A stretch of DNA of 51,097 nt from Bacteroidales bacterium UBA6397. Lineage in GTDB: Bacteria > Bacteroidota > Bacteroidia > Bacteroidales > UBA932. Each line of letters opens with the position of its first letter. Position 1 is the stretch's first letter. This document shows, piece after piece, positions 7,655-17,028 of the stretch. Where the stretch lies: the NCBI GenBank assembly GCA_002439875.1, contig DJQB01000030.1, positions 102,171 to 153,267 on the forward strand, in the 5' to 3' direction. A model generated the notes under the pieces. That model was not told the origin of the DNA. It did not search any database and saw nothing but the letters and a program-made list of their open reading frames with translations. The position numbers and the translations under genes are program-made.

Positions 7655-9406
7655 TTACTTCTTGAATATCAGGTCAATGTCCCGCTCGATGGCAGGGCCT
7701 GCGATGTTCTCCGGAACGAAAGACCAATGACCGATGACAGCAGGATCACCGATGACGGCAGGGTCGATCACTTGATTCTTTTTGAGATATTCATAAAGAA
7801 TCTCACGGATCTCAGGGTAATATTCAACTGTCCTCTCGGCTATTTTGTCCGTGTCGATTCCGATCTCCCTCAAGAGTCCGCCGCCACCGCTGGCGCGGTA
7901 GGAGGTCATCGCGACGTTGTAGGTCTCATCCATACCGAACGGCTTTCCATCCGCCATAGAGGCGATCACGACCCTTGAGCCGAAAGGCTTGGTGACATCG
8001 ACCGTGTAGTCGATTCCGGCAGCGGAGTCAAAATTGTAGGCCCTTTCGATGAACGACCAGTCCTTCTGACCAGTGCGTGGGTCATCCTTCTGTACGATGT
8101 TCAGCACATGGTCGGTCGGTTTTGAAGCCGTGACGATCCAGCGGTTGTAGGAGGCTTCAAGATAGTCCTTGAGTTCCTGACCGGTCATTGTTATGACATA
8201 AAGCTGGTTCTCAAAAGGATATATTGTGAAGAGATCCTTGTAGATGAGCGTACCTGCCTTCACGAACCCGTCGTAGGTCAGCGGAGCCGCGATCGAGATC
8301 TGAGCGGGGGCGCAGCCGAGGCAGAGCGTGTGGACAAGGTTGACATAGTCGCACATCCCCTTGTAGGCGTCACGCGTGCGCATGTCCACCTTCAACTCAC
8401 CGACCTTCTGGGTCGTGAAGACCTGGACGGCCAGATAGTCCTCGTGGAACTTGACCTCCATCCCGGCGTCAATCCTGTGAGCGTCAACAGGGATCAGCTC
8501 AGTAGTGAGTTCCCGCTTCACCATCTTGCCGTCATCCAGAGTCATGCGCAGGGTTCCGTGTCCCACAAAGCGGCAGTGGCTACCGGAATTGATCAGTCCG
8601 ATGCTGTCACACGAGGTCACGAACGGCCTGTGGTCGTGCGAGCAGATGATGAAATCCACTCCGCGCAGGCTCTTGTACAAGTCAAGTCCCTGACTTTCAA
8701 GCATCGATCCATCTCCGTGGCCGGTTCCTGAATGCACTGACACAATCACGACATCCGGTTTCTCCTTTGCCCTGACCTTGTCCACGTCCTCCTGAACCAG
8801 AGGCACAAGGCTCTCGAATGTCATTCCGCTCCAAAGTTTCTCCGACAGCCAGTTCTTCATGTTGGCGTTGGTGAAGCCCAGCACGGCTACCTTCAGACCA
8901 CCTTTTTTGTAAATCTTGTACATAGGAAAATACGGCTTCCCGTTGTCTGTGCGGATAGCGTTGCCTGCCAGAAACGGAATCCCGTAAGACTCAAGGTCAC
9001 GGGCAACGCGGTCATAGACCTTGTGGCCCGTCTCGATGTCGTGGTTGCCGACGGTGATGGCATCGTAGCCCATGTATGCGACAAGACGGGGATAGACGTG
9101 AGGAGAAAGCGTGTCAACATAGTTGAAGTAGTATGCGGCGTTGTCGCCCTGAAGGCAGTCCCCTGCGTCAATCAGAATCACATTCTCCGCTCCTGAAACC
9201 GCGCGGACACTGTCCACAATTGGTTTTACCGCATAAAGAGACTTTTTCACTCCTCTGCCTACATAAGTGGAATCGAAATAGCACCCATGCACGTCGTTAG
9301 TTGTCAGAATCTGGAGAACATAGTCCCCATCCTTGGGGCCAGAGGAACAAGCCGCAAGTATAAAACAAACGGCTGCGGCGATGACTGGTATGTATCTTCT
9401 TAGCAT
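7655..9406 (-). CDS. 5'-nucleotidase / 2',3'-cyclic phosphodiesterase family lipoprotein
   Basis: A UshA-like enzyme of 583 aa that would dephosphorylate nucleotides outside the cytoplasm. A lipobox (FILAACSSG) marks an outer-membrane or periplasmic lipoprotein. The metallophosphatase domain shows TTNDVHG, IDAGDCLQG, VGNHDIE and CSHDHRPF, which hold the two-metal ligands. The C-terminal 5'-nucleotidase domain contains APLTYDGFVKAGTLIYKDLF and IYPFENQLYVITMTGQELK. Classical members are about 520-640 aa, so the gene looks complete. Only five bases separate it from the upstream outer-membrane protein gene, so the two are almost certainly co-transcribed and possibly translationally coupled. The pairing with a rhamnosidase is unusual; scavenging from nucleotide-sugar or sugar-phosphate material is a guess. 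Confidence 0.92.
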   Translation of the reverse strand: MLRRYIPVIAAAVCFILAACSSGPKDGDYVLQILTTNDVHGCYFDSTYVGRGVKKSLYAVKPIVDSVRAVSGAENVILIDAGDCLQGDNAAYYFNYVDTLSPHVYPRLVAYMGYDAITVGNHDIETGHKVYDRVARDLESYGIPFLAGNAIRTDNGKPYFPMYKIYKKGGLKVAVLGFTNANMKNWLSEKLWSGMTFESLVPLVQEDVDKVRAKEKPDVVIVSVHSGTGHGDGSMLESQGLDLYKSLRGVDFIICSHDHRPFVTSCDSIGLINSGSHCRFVGHGTLRMTLDDGKMVKRELTTELIPVDAHRIDAGMEVKFHEDYLAVQVFTTQKVGELKVDMRTRDAYKGMCDYVNLVHTLCLGCAPAQISIAAPLTYDGFVKAGTLIYKDLFTIYPFENQLYVITMTGQELKDYLEASYNRWIVTASKPTDHVLNIVQKDDPRTGQKDWSFIERAYNFDSAAGIDYTVDVTKPFGSRVVIASMADGKPFGMDETYNVAMTSYRASGGGGLLREIGIDTDKIAERTVEYYPEIREILYEYLKKNQVIDPAVIGDPAVIGHWSFVPENIAGPAIERDIDLIFKK

Positions 9407-9411
9407 AATAA

Positions 9412-10656
9412 TTATAGGTATATCTCAATATTCCTTCTTCCGCGTGACCCGGAGGTCTGTCCTTTCCGTCGTGAGTCTTTCCCGTTCAAAGCCCTCTCCA
9501 GATCAAACACGACACTCAACTTCTGCTGGCTGCCCTGAAATCCCTCACCGGCAAAATGAAAGACTGCCGAAAGGCGAAGGCTGACAAAGTCGGCGATGTA
9601 AGGCTGCCAGTAAGCCTCGGCCCTGTTGTAATACCCTGAATGCTTCCAGCTCGTCCCGTCCGTCCGGATCCGGTAAAAAAGGCTGCCCTGATAAAGATCC
9701 TTGCCGTAGACATTGCCGCCGGCGTCAAGCCAGTCGAAATAAGGCATCTGCCCGGTGCCGTAGTAGGCGTCATTCAACAGGCCGAATTTTCTGTAGGCCA
9801 GATTCAAAGTGAGTTGGCCTCCATAAGTGAGGTCTAGTCCGGTCTCACGGGCGCGCTCCTGATGTATTCCTTGAATATAACTGAGTTTGGCGCTCCAATG
9901 GAAATCCCTTACTCCGGAAGTCAGCATCACAAACGGAGACACGAGAACATTGTCCACAACACCCTTGTACTCAAGAGTGTTGGCAAAATGGTACATCGTG
10001 CCGGTCCAGCCAAGATGGAAGAAATCACCACCTATACCGAAATCTCCGTAAGTGAATATCTGGAAGCGTTCCCGACGAAGATGCCCGATCATACCCATCC
10101 AGTCAAGCCCCGCCTCGCAGTAGCCACGATGTGTCCTATACTTCAGTAGGAGACCTTCGATGTTGTTGTCATAAAACCTGTTCGCCGCGGAGATGAAGAC
10201 TGTCGGGATGTTCTCGTAGGATGAATATTCCCAATGCGGGTACTGAGATCCGAACACCGAGAATCTTCTCGGAAAGATTCCGGTGTACATAGAGAACCGC
10301 CTGTCCTTATGCCCAGTCTCCAGTCCGTACCAGAAAATGATTTCCCTGAGCAAGTCCTCGTTCAGCAGATCCTCATTCTCCGCCGAAGTCGGTGACTCTC
10401 CCATGTTCTTCATCACGTCTATTCCAATGCTCAAGCGATGCATGATGTCACCGTCGTCAACCTTCACCCCAACCATCGGAGTGAGTCTCGCGGCATGGAT
10501 GGTTCCGGAGTTGTCGAAATGATTGCCGCCACGATCATATTCCTTGTTGTCAAAATAATACTGAAAATCAGCCCCGTAGGTCAAAACCGCCTTTTTCTGG
10601 GCATGGCAGACGCAAGCCGCCAGCAACAGTGCTGTAACGATTAAACTTCTTCTCAT
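9412..10656 (-). CDS. Predicted outer-membrane beta-barrel protein of unknown function
   Basis: The start is placed at the ATG at 10656, giving a clean signal peptide (MRRSLIVTALLLAACVCHAQ). ATGs at 10671 and 10692 would only add MARRCEAMVYDY and MVYDY ahead of it, and the one at 10692 lies almost on the predicted transcription start. The mature part is rich in aromatic residues and alternating beta-strand patterns (for example GLLLKYRTHRGYCEAGLDW, SAKLSYIQGIH) with many Tyr/Trp, typical of a barrel or a surface porin-like protein. I recognise no named family. It is first in an operon with the 5'-nucleotidase and rhamnosidase, suggesting an uptake or anchoring role for the same substrate. Confidence 0.65.
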   Translation of the reverse strand: MRRSLIVTALLLAACVCHAQKKAVLTYGADFQYYFDNKEYDRGGNHFDNSGTIHAARLTPMVGVKVDDGDIMHRLSIGIDVMKNMGESPTSAENEDLLNEDLLREIIFWYGLETGHKDRRFSMYTGIFPRRFSVFGSQYPHWEYSSYENIPTVFISAANRFYDNNIEGLLLKYRTHRGYCEAGLDWMGMIGHLRRERFQIFTYGDFGIGGDFFHLGWTGTMYHFANTLEYKGVVDNVLVSPFVMLTSGVRDFHWSAKLSYIQGIHQERARETGLDLTYGGQLTLNLAYRKFGLLNDAYYGTGQMPYFDWLDAGGNVYGKDLYQGSLFYRIRTDGTSWKHSGYYNRAEAYWQPYIADFVSLRLSAVFHFAGEGFQGSQQKLSVVFDLERALNGKDSRRKGQTSGSRGRRNIEIYL

Positions 10657-10703
10657 ATAATCATAAACCATAGCCTCGCACCTGCGCGCCAAGGCATTTT
10701 ATG

Positions 10704-10711
10704 CAAAATTA
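10704..10711 (-). promoter_or_regulatory. -7 element of the OMP-nucleotidase-rhamnosidase operon
   Basis: On the minus strand TAATTTTG occupies 10711-10704, a perfect match to TAnnTTTG, with a start predicted near 10697. No convincing -33 element is visible. The divergent GSCFA gene begins at 10739, so both genes share this 82-bp region; a weaker plus-strand match, TAATTTCG, lies at 10724-10731, very close to that gene's ATG. Confidence 0.5.
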
Positions 10712-10738
10712 CTTATTATTTTGTAATTTCGCACTCGT

Positions 10739-11608
10739 ATGGAAGAACTCAAACTACAGACTCACGTCGAAGCAGGCCGAAGCAAGGTAAGCATCTCCCT
10801 GAATGACAAGTTGTTCATTCTCGGCAGCTGCTTTGCGGACAACATCGGGCAGAAGATGATCGACCTCGGTTTTGATGTCTGCGTCAATCCGTTCGGCACC
10901 ATCTACAACCCAGTCTCGGTCTGCAACTCAATCGCCAGACTGTCCTCCGGAACCCCGTTCTCCAAAAACGAGTGCGTCCAGATGGGCGCCGGCGCCGGAC
11001 TCGTCTGCTCTTTCAGCCACCACACCTCCTTTGCCCGCCGCACCGACGACGAGTTCCTGAATGTCGCCAACGCGGCTCTGAAAGAAGCCGCACGCCGTTG
11101 GAAAGCGGCCACCAAAGTCATCATAACCCTCGGCACGGCATGGATTTATGAGTATTCCCGCACAGGCGAGGTTGTCTCCAACTGTCTCAAGATCGACGCG
11201 AAGGATTTCACCAGACGCAGACTTTCCGTCCGTGAGTCTTCGACGCTGCTTATGAATATGCTCGCCCGGCACCCTGACAAGGAATTCATCTTCACCGTCT
11301 CCCCTATCCGCCACCTCAAGGACGGCGCGCATGGCAACCAGCTCAGCAAGAGCACCCTCCTGCTCTCCCTCGACGAGGCCCTGGCTAAGTTTCCGGACCG
11401 CTGCGACTATTTCCCCGCCTACGAGATAGTGCTTGACGAACTCCGCGACTACCGCTTCTACACCCCAGACATGCTCCACCCGTCCGCCCAGACCGTGGAT
11501 TATCTTTGGTCCAGGTTCATAGGGTTCGCCGTCCCCGATTCGGATCTAAATGAGTTGAGTGCCAGACAGAAGGCTTTTCTCCGCTCGCTCCACCGCCCGA
11601 TTCATTGA
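10739..11608 (+). CDS. GSCFA domain protein
   Basis: A 289-aa protein with the defining motif near its start, ILGSCFADNIG (27-37). Conserved segments such as VNPFGTIYNPVSV, TLGTAWIYEY and FTVSPIRHLKDG match the GSCFA family (PF08885). The family is widespread in Bacteroidetes and is structurally related to SGNH-type hydrolases, with the Ser of GSCFA as likely nucleophile; the reaction is not established. There is no signal peptide, so it is cytoplasmic. A weak stem, ACAATCG (623-629 of the 11-kb block) with CGGTTGT (634-640), follows the gene without a U-tract. Confidence 0.85.
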   Translation: MEELKLQTHVEAGRSKVSISLNDKLFILGSCFADNIGQKMIDLGFDVCVNPFGTIYNPVSVCNSIARLSSGTPFSKNECVQMGAGAGLVCSFSHHTSFARRTDDEFLNVANAALKEAARRWKAATKVIITLGTAWIYEYSRTGEVVSNCLKIDAKDFTRRRLSVRESSTLLMNMLARHPDKEFIFTVSPIRHLKDGAHGNQLSKSTLLLSLDEALAKFPDRCDYFPAYEIVLDELRDYRFYTPDMLHPSAQTVDYLWSRFIGFAVPDSDLNELSARQKAFLRSLHRPIH

Positions 11609-11677
11609 AGAATCAAATCCACACAATCGTTTTCGGTTGTTCCATAGTCGAATAATGCCGAAAAATGTACCAATTAT

Positions 11678-11709
11678 TTTGTTTTTTTACCATAAATATG
11701 TTAGATTTG
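11678..11709 (+). promoter_or_regulatory. Promoter of the susC/susD pair
   Basis: TTTG (11678-11681) and TAGATTTG (11702-11709) are separated by 20 nt, an exact consensus fit. The start near 11716 gives a leader of about 105 nt. The last 45 nt of this leader, beginning with ACGCGCACATTAACAAACC, are repeated with small changes ahead of the decayed susC at 20265-20320 on the other strand. Confidence 0.75.
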
Positions 11710-11821
11710 TAATCCCTGATATAAGATGTCAACCACATCTGAGATCAAGTTTTTTATTTGATTTTTATTTGTCCAACGCGCACATTAACAAACCATAAGT
11801 TAGTACAAAACCTTTTAGTAA

Positions 11822-14800
11822 ATGAAAAAGAATCGCACTTACAGAGTAAACGCCTTTCTCATGATGCTGCTCGCCGGCTCATTAATGGCCGAAACGACCT
11901 CGTCTGCCGCTGAGCCCAAGGCCGGTTCATTGTCAAAGGCCACCGCCTCTGAGCAACAGAACCGCACTGTAACCGGAAAAGTCATCGACGCTTCCGGTCA
12001 AGGTACGGTAGGCATCGGTGTGATGGTTAAAGGTACCTCAAACGGAACCCTTACCAACACTGACGGAACGTTCTCACTTTCGAACGTGGCTCCAGGGTCC
12101 ACAATCGTTTTCTCCAGCATCGGCTACAAAACCATCGAGGTTGTCTGGAACGGACAGACTCTCAACGTCACGATAGCCGAGGACAACGAACTTCTTGACG
12201 AATCTGTTGTGACAGCCCTCGGAATCAAGAGGGAAAGGAAGTCCCTCGGTTATGCTGTGGAGGACATCAACGCCTCCGAGCTCATGAAGAACAAGACCGC
12301 CAACGCGATCAGCTCCCTGTCCGGCAAGATCGCCGGTGTGAACATCACCCAGTCATCCGGTGCCGCCGGATCCGGCGCGCAGATTATCCTTCGTGGAGGA
12401 ACTTCCGGGTCGGAAGGAAAGGATAACCAGCCTCTGTTTGTTGTTGACGGAATCATCTACGATAACTCAACGAATGTTGTGGGTAACTCGGCTTTTGATG
12501 GCAGTATGAGATCCGCCACAACTTCCTCAAACCGTGTGATGGACATCAACCCTGAGGACATCGAAAGCATGTCCGTCCTCAAGGGACCTGCCGCCTCCGC
12601 TCTATACGGATCACGCGCCGCAAACGGTGTCGTGCTCATCACAACAAAGAAAGGCAAGGATGGCAGAGTTGAGGTTAATTTCAACTCCAAGCTTTCCACA
12701 TCCTGGGCCACAAATCTGCCTAAAGTCCAGAAGCAATACGCCAGAGGTGAGATGAAGGACGGTTATGACAATGACGGGAAATATACCGGCACAACATATA
12801 ACATGTTCACATATGATTCATGGGGCGAGAAAACCAACGCTGCAACTTACGATAACCTTGGCGATTTCTTCCAGGGTGGCACCATACTAGACGAGAGTCT
12901 GAGCGTTTCCGGAGGAACAAAGAACAGCAACTTTTACCTTTCAGGCTCTTACTACGATCAAGATGGTATTGTGCCGAACACCGGCTACACCAAATATTCA
13001 TTCCGTTTCAACGGAGAGCAGAGGGTTGGAATATTCACTTTCAACGCAAGCGCCGCATATTCTGACGCTCACACCGACAGGACTTTGACAGGCGCCGCAC
13101 TTTATGGTTCATCCGGTACGGGAGCACTCTATGCCGCCTATAATTGGTCTCCGTTCGATGACATGAAGAAATACCTTAACGACGACGGCACACGTTATCG
13201 CCTGTTCGGTAATATGATAGACCCTTGGTCGGAAAGAGACAATCCTTATTGGATTGTGAACAAAAACCACATGTACGACAATGTCGAGCGTTTCACAGGC
13301 AGCGTCAGCGTCAAGGCCGACATCGCCAAATGGTGGTACGTTCAGTACAAGGTTGGTGTTGACTCTTACACCCAGACGGCATCCAATAGAATCGCGGCCA
13401 ACGGAGCCATCAAAAAGGCTTGGCAAAAGGGTATGATGAGCGACAACACATCGGATTTCAGGTACATATCCCACAACTTCATCTCCAACATGAACAAACA
13501 GTTCGGGGACATCGACCTCAATCTGCTTCTCGGCGCACAGTTGGATGACACCAAGATTGACAGCAACTACAAAATGGCGTGGAACTTCTCAGTTCCTGAT
13601 TTCTTCTCCTATGCAAACACCACAACGAACAACAAGCAGTTCCGCCATGCATTATCGCAAAAGAGATTAGCCGGCCTATTCGGAGAGTTTAGGGCATCAT
13701 GGAAAAACATGCTTTACCTGACAGTCACCGGACGTAATGACTGGACATCAACCCTACCTAAGGCCAACAGGTCATATTTCTATCCGTCAGTGAGCGGATC
13801 ATTCGTGTTCTCAGAACTCCTTCCGAAAAACAGTGCTTTGTCTTATGGAAAACTCAGGGTTTCCTGGGCGAAGGTCGGAAAGGACACAAATCCTTACGAG
13901 ACAGCCACAACTCTTTGGCCTACCGGAGTTTATCTTGGAGGAAAAGTCGGCGTCGGTAACACATGGACTAAAGGAAATCCGATTCTCAGACCTGAGATGA
14001 CAAAATCCACAGAGATTGGCCTTGAGATGAGTTTCTTCAACAACAGGCTGCGTTTTGACTACGCCTACTACACCAACGACTCATACGACCAGATCCTCAG
14101 CCCTCGTGGTCCTCAGTCCACCGGCTACATATTCTATTCAATGAATGCCGGCAATGTGTACAATAAAGGTATGGAACTCACAGTTTCCGGAATTCCGATT
14201 GAGACTAAGGATTTCAGATGGGATGTCGGCCTGAACATGGCCGGTAACCGTGGTACTCTCGACAACCTTCCACAAGGACTGGACGTTATGTATGTCACAG
14301 ATGTTCAGTATGCCGGAATGCAGGCCGCATCATTCAACGGAGGCAACTTCATGGCGATCGCCGGAACAAAATGGAAAAGAGATGACAATGGCAATGTTAT
14401 CCTTGACAAGAACGGAATGCCTACCTACACCTCCTCATTATCTGAAGAAGGAAACAGGGAACCGAAGTTCACGGGAGGATTGAACAACACCTTCACGTGG
14501 AAAAATTTGTCCTTCAACATGCTGTGGGAATTCAGGGTCGGAGGTGACGTTGTAAACGGAACACAGTATGCCATGGACATTAATGGTACAAGTGAATTCT
14601 CCGGTGACATCAGAAACCAGGCGTTGACTGTTTCCGGCGTCAACAAAAATGGTGAGTCTGTCACCAACACTTGGGAGGCAGACAAGACCTACATTTTCGA
14701 CGGAAAGGAAATGAGCGGCTACAACATAATCAAGAATTATTATTGCACATATTATCCTAAAGAATCTTCGAACTACATCACTAAAGTGAACCTTTTGAGA

Positions 14801-15040
14801 CTTCGCTCGATCTCTTTGTCTTATGACGTTCCAAAGGTTGTTTTGGATAAGATCGGATTCATCAAGAGGGCAAGTGTGTCAGCGTCAGCCAACAATCTGC
14901 TCTTGTTCACAAACTACAAGGGAGATCCTGAGGTTGCTGCAGCCGGAGCCGGTGTCGGAGGTTCTTCATCTGTAGGATTCGACTACTGTGGAGTACCGGC
15001 AACGGCAGGAATGACTTTCGGTGTTAACCTCACTTTCTAA
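11822..15040 (+). CDS. SusC/RagA-family TonB-linked outer-membrane transporter
   Basis: Imports an oligosaccharide, peptide or other nutrient across the outer membrane together with its SusD-type lipoprotein. The 1072-aa protein has a signal peptide (about 1-30), a carboxypeptidase-D-like domain (about 48-122, RTVTGKVIDASGQGTVGIGV to VFSSIGYKTIEV), then the SusC-specific plug with RKSLGYAVEDI, LSGKIAGVNITQSSGAAGSG, PLFVVDGIIYDN and ALYGSRAANGVVLITTKKG, and a 22-strand barrel ending GMTFGVNLTF. It is full length. The SusD partner starts 20 bp downstream. No glycoside hydrolase or regulator lies beside the pair, so the ligand cannot be inferred. Confidence 0.95.
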   Translation: MKKNRTYRVNAFLMMLLAGSLMAETTSSAAEPKAGSLSKATASEQQNRTVTGKVIDASGQGTVGIGVMVKGTSNGTLTNTDGTFSLSNVAPGSTIVFSSIGYKTIEVVWNGQTLNVTIAEDNELLDESVVTALGIKRERKSLGYAVEDINASELMKNKTANAISSLSGKIAGVNITQSSGAAGSGAQIILRGGTSGSEGKDNQPLFVVDGIIYDNSTNVVGNSAFDGSMRSATTSSNRVMDINPEDIESMSVLKGPAASALYGSRAANGVVLITTKKGKDGRVEVNFNSKLSTSWATNLPKVQKQYARGEMKDGYDNDGKYTGTTYNMFTYDSWGEKTNAATYDNLGDFFQGGTILDESLSVSGGTKNSNFYLSGSYYDQDGIVPNTGYTKYSFRFNGEQRVGIFTFNASAAYSDAHTDRTLTGAALYGSSGTGALYAAYNWSPFDDMKKYLNDDGTRYRLFGNMIDPWSERDNPYWIVNKNHMYDNVERFTGSVSVKADIAKWWYVQYKVGVDSYTQTASNRIAANGAIKKAWQKGMMSDNTSDFRYISHNFISNMNKQFGDIDLNLLLGAQLDDTKIDSNYKMAWNFSVPDFFSYANTTTNNKQFRHALSQKRLAGLFGEFRASWKNMLYLTVTGRNDWTSTLPKANRSYFYPSVSGSFVFSELLPKNSALSYGKLRVSWAKVGKDTNPYETATTLWPTGVYLGGKVGVGNTWTKGNPILRPEMTKSTEIGLEMSFFNNRLRFDYAYYTNDSYDQILSPRGPQSTGYIFYSMNAGNVYNKGMELTVSGIPIETKDFRWDVGLNMAGNRGTLDNLPQGLDVMYVTDVQYAGMQAASFNGGNFMAIAGTKWKRDDNGNVILDKNGMPTYTSSLSEEGNREPKFTGGLNNTFTWKNLSFNMLWEFRVGGDVVNGTQYAMDINGTSEFSGDIRNQALTVSGVNKNGESVTNTWEADKTYIFDGKEMSGYNIIKNYYCTYYPKESSNYITKVNLLRLRSISLSYDVPKVVLDKIGFIKRASVSASANNLLLFTNYKGDPEVAAAGAGVGGSSSVGFDYCGVPATAGMTFGVNLTF

Positions 15041-15059
15041 AATTTATCATTTAACGATT

Positions 15060-16952
15060 ATGAAATATATCAAATCATATATTCTCGGATCTATCTGCCT
15101 TCTTGGTCTTGCCGTGACATCATGCGACGAATGGCTGGACATCAACAGTGATCCTGAGAACCCGACGGCTGATAATGCGCCGTATCAATCACGTCTGGCG
15201 CACATAGAGTTCTATACGAACAGCGCGACACAATTCGCGGCATGGAGGACAAGCATGTCCATGGGCGATTGGACCAGAAATTATGACGGTGGTAATTACT
15301 GGAAGATGTCATATTGGGAGCCACAGATGGGTGCGGTCACAACTCCGTACCAATGGTGGTTCTGCGGAGCGGCAAGCAATGTTGATGACATGTACACCAA
15401 GGCTATGGCCGCCGAGGCGTGGCACTATGCGGGAGTCGCCAGAATCATCAATGCATACGGGTTTATGCTGATGACTGATCTTTACGGTGAGATGCCTTAT
15501 ACCCAAGCATGTGGCCCATACGCCACTCCAGAATATGACACCGGCAAGACAATCTACCTTGGATGTCTAAAGGATATCGACGAAGGTCTTGAGCTTTTGG
15601 CTAAATCTCAATCCTCTATCTTACCGGCACTGTCCGAGGGCGATTTCTGGAACAATGGAGATGTCAACAAATGGATAAAGTTCGGCAATCTGCTCAAGGC
15701 AAGATATTGTCTGAAATTGTCAAAGAAGCAAGCAGGAAACTATCTCGATGGCAAATACGATGTGGACGCTATACTGGCGGCCCTCGCCAAGGGACCGCAA
15801 AGCAATGCGGACAACACTCTGATCTACCATACTGACGACAACAGCAGCACTCATGACAACCTTGGTTGGGATGAGCCTGTTGACTACTCTCCGTTATTCT
15901 CCGTATGTGGCATGAACTCTGGATATTTCGTGACAAAGATGCTTTATGACAACCTCACAAATTTTGCCGGCTATGGTGTTGAGGATCCTAGGGCTGACAA
16001 GATAATCCCGTGGGCTTGGTCACACAAATCCGAGAGTTCTCCGGCAGGAATAAAATGGAGCGGCAACTGGAGACGTTCACTTGGAGTCGACATGGTATCA
16101 AGTGAGTCACCTACAAAAGTCGGCGGCCCGCTCAGGGCAATGTATGGTCCGAACAAGGATGCCGACAAGAACGGCATCCGAAATGGCAACTTCAGATGGA
16201 TCAATTCCAAAGAAACGGCAAGACTTGGAGACACCGTATATGTTGAATGTACAAGTTCATCCAAAGGGTACCATGCCAATCAGGATCTTCTTTATAGATT
16301 TACCGTTGACAAAAAATTAGTGGAAGATTCCAAGGAATCCGGTTCATTCTACACCAGGGTCTCTTCTCCGACTTACATAGGAACATATTCAGAAGCATGC
16401 TTCATAAAGGCGGAGGTCCTTTTCAACAAGGGCGATAAATCCGGTGCTTTTGAAGCGTACAAGGAGGGCATAAAGGCCAGTATGGAGCAGATGAACATCA
16501 CTTTGGCTTCATGGATAAGCGGAGACGCTTCTTTGGCGGACTGCCCGTCATTCACGGTCATGTCAGATTCGGACATGAAGAATTTCCTTGACAACGGTAT
16601 AGGCAACTCTGGAGATCTGACTCTTGGAAAGATTCTTACACAGAAACGAATCGCACTTCACTTCTCGGTGGAAATATGGAACGACATGCGTCGTTACGAC
16701 TTCAATCCAGATTATTTCCTCGGATGGGGCATTCCTGATTACTATAGTTACTCCGCCGAAGCCAAGAAGGCCATTCCGGAAGGCAAATATCTCCGCAGAT
16801 GGAGACAGTGCTCCCACGAGACAAACTACAACTCCAAGAATCTGAAGGCAATTGGAGAGTTGGTCCCAGGAGCCAACACGTCATTGGATCAGTGGAACTC
16901 CGCTGATGACGCATGGACAATCAACGTTTGGTGGGATTCTGACCAGCAATAA
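15060..16952 (+). CDS. SusD/RagB-family nutrient-binding outer-membrane lipoprotein
   Basis: The start is the ATG at 15060, which gives MKYIKSYILGSICLLGLAVT before the lipobox cysteine; an upstream ATG at 15021 lies inside the end of the SusC gene and spoils the signal peptide. The lipoprotein cysteine is followed by DEWLDINSDPENPTADN, typical of the SusD-like_2 group. Length (630 aa) and the closing ASWISG, AEVLFNKGDKSGA and KRIALHFSVEIWNDMRRYDF segments fit the TPR-based SusD fold. It acts as the lid of the SusC transporter at 11822 and is co-transcribed with it. A strong hairpin terminator follows at 16982. Confidence 0.93.
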   Translation: MKYIKSYILGSICLLGLAVTSCDEWLDINSDPENPTADNAPYQSRLAHIEFYTNSATQFAAWRTSMSMGDWTRNYDGGNYWKMSYWEPQMGAVTTPYQWWFCGAASNVDDMYTKAMAAEAWHYAGVARIINAYGFMLMTDLYGEMPYTQACGPYATPEYDTGKTIYLGCLKDIDEGLELLAKSQSSILPALSEGDFWNNGDVNKWIKFGNLLKARYCLKLSKKQAGNYLDGKYDVDAILAALAKGPQSNADNTLIYHTDDNSSTHDNLGWDEPVDYSPLFSVCGMNSGYFVTKMLYDNLTNFAGYGVEDPRADKIIPWAWSHKSESSPAGIKWSGNWRRSLGVDMVSSESPTKVGGPLRAMYGPNKDADKNGIRNGNFRWINSKETARLGDTVYVECTSSSKGYHANQDLLYRFTVDKKLVEDSKESGSFYTRVSSPTYIGTYSEACFIKAEVLFNKGDKSGAFEAYKEGIKASMEQMNITLASWISGDASLADCPSFTVMSDSDMKNFLDNGIGNSGDLTLGKILTQKRIALHFSVEIWNDMRRYDFNPDYFLGWGIPDYYSYSAEAKKAIPEGKYLRRWRQCSHETNYNSKNLKAIGELVPGANTSLDQWNSADDAWTINVWWDSDQQ

Positions 16953-16981
16953 TTCAATTGCCCGAATAACATAATCGAAAA

Positions 16982-17015
16982 GAGGACGGTCATCAGTTTG
17001 GCCGTCCTCCTTTAT
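16982..17015. terminator. Bidirectional terminator after susD
   Basis: GAGGACGG (16982-16989) pairs with CCGTCCTC (17002-17009) around 12 nt, followed by CTTTATTAT on the plus strand and an A-rich run on the other side. It lies between the convergent susD and AAA-ATPase genes and can serve both. Confidence 0.8.
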
Positions 17016-17028
17016 TATAGTAAAGCGA

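Noticed and set aside
6926..7978. 350-codon plus-strand frame crossing two minus-strand genes
   Set aside because: It spans the end of one real gene, an 18-bp gap and part of the next, without any recognisable domain.
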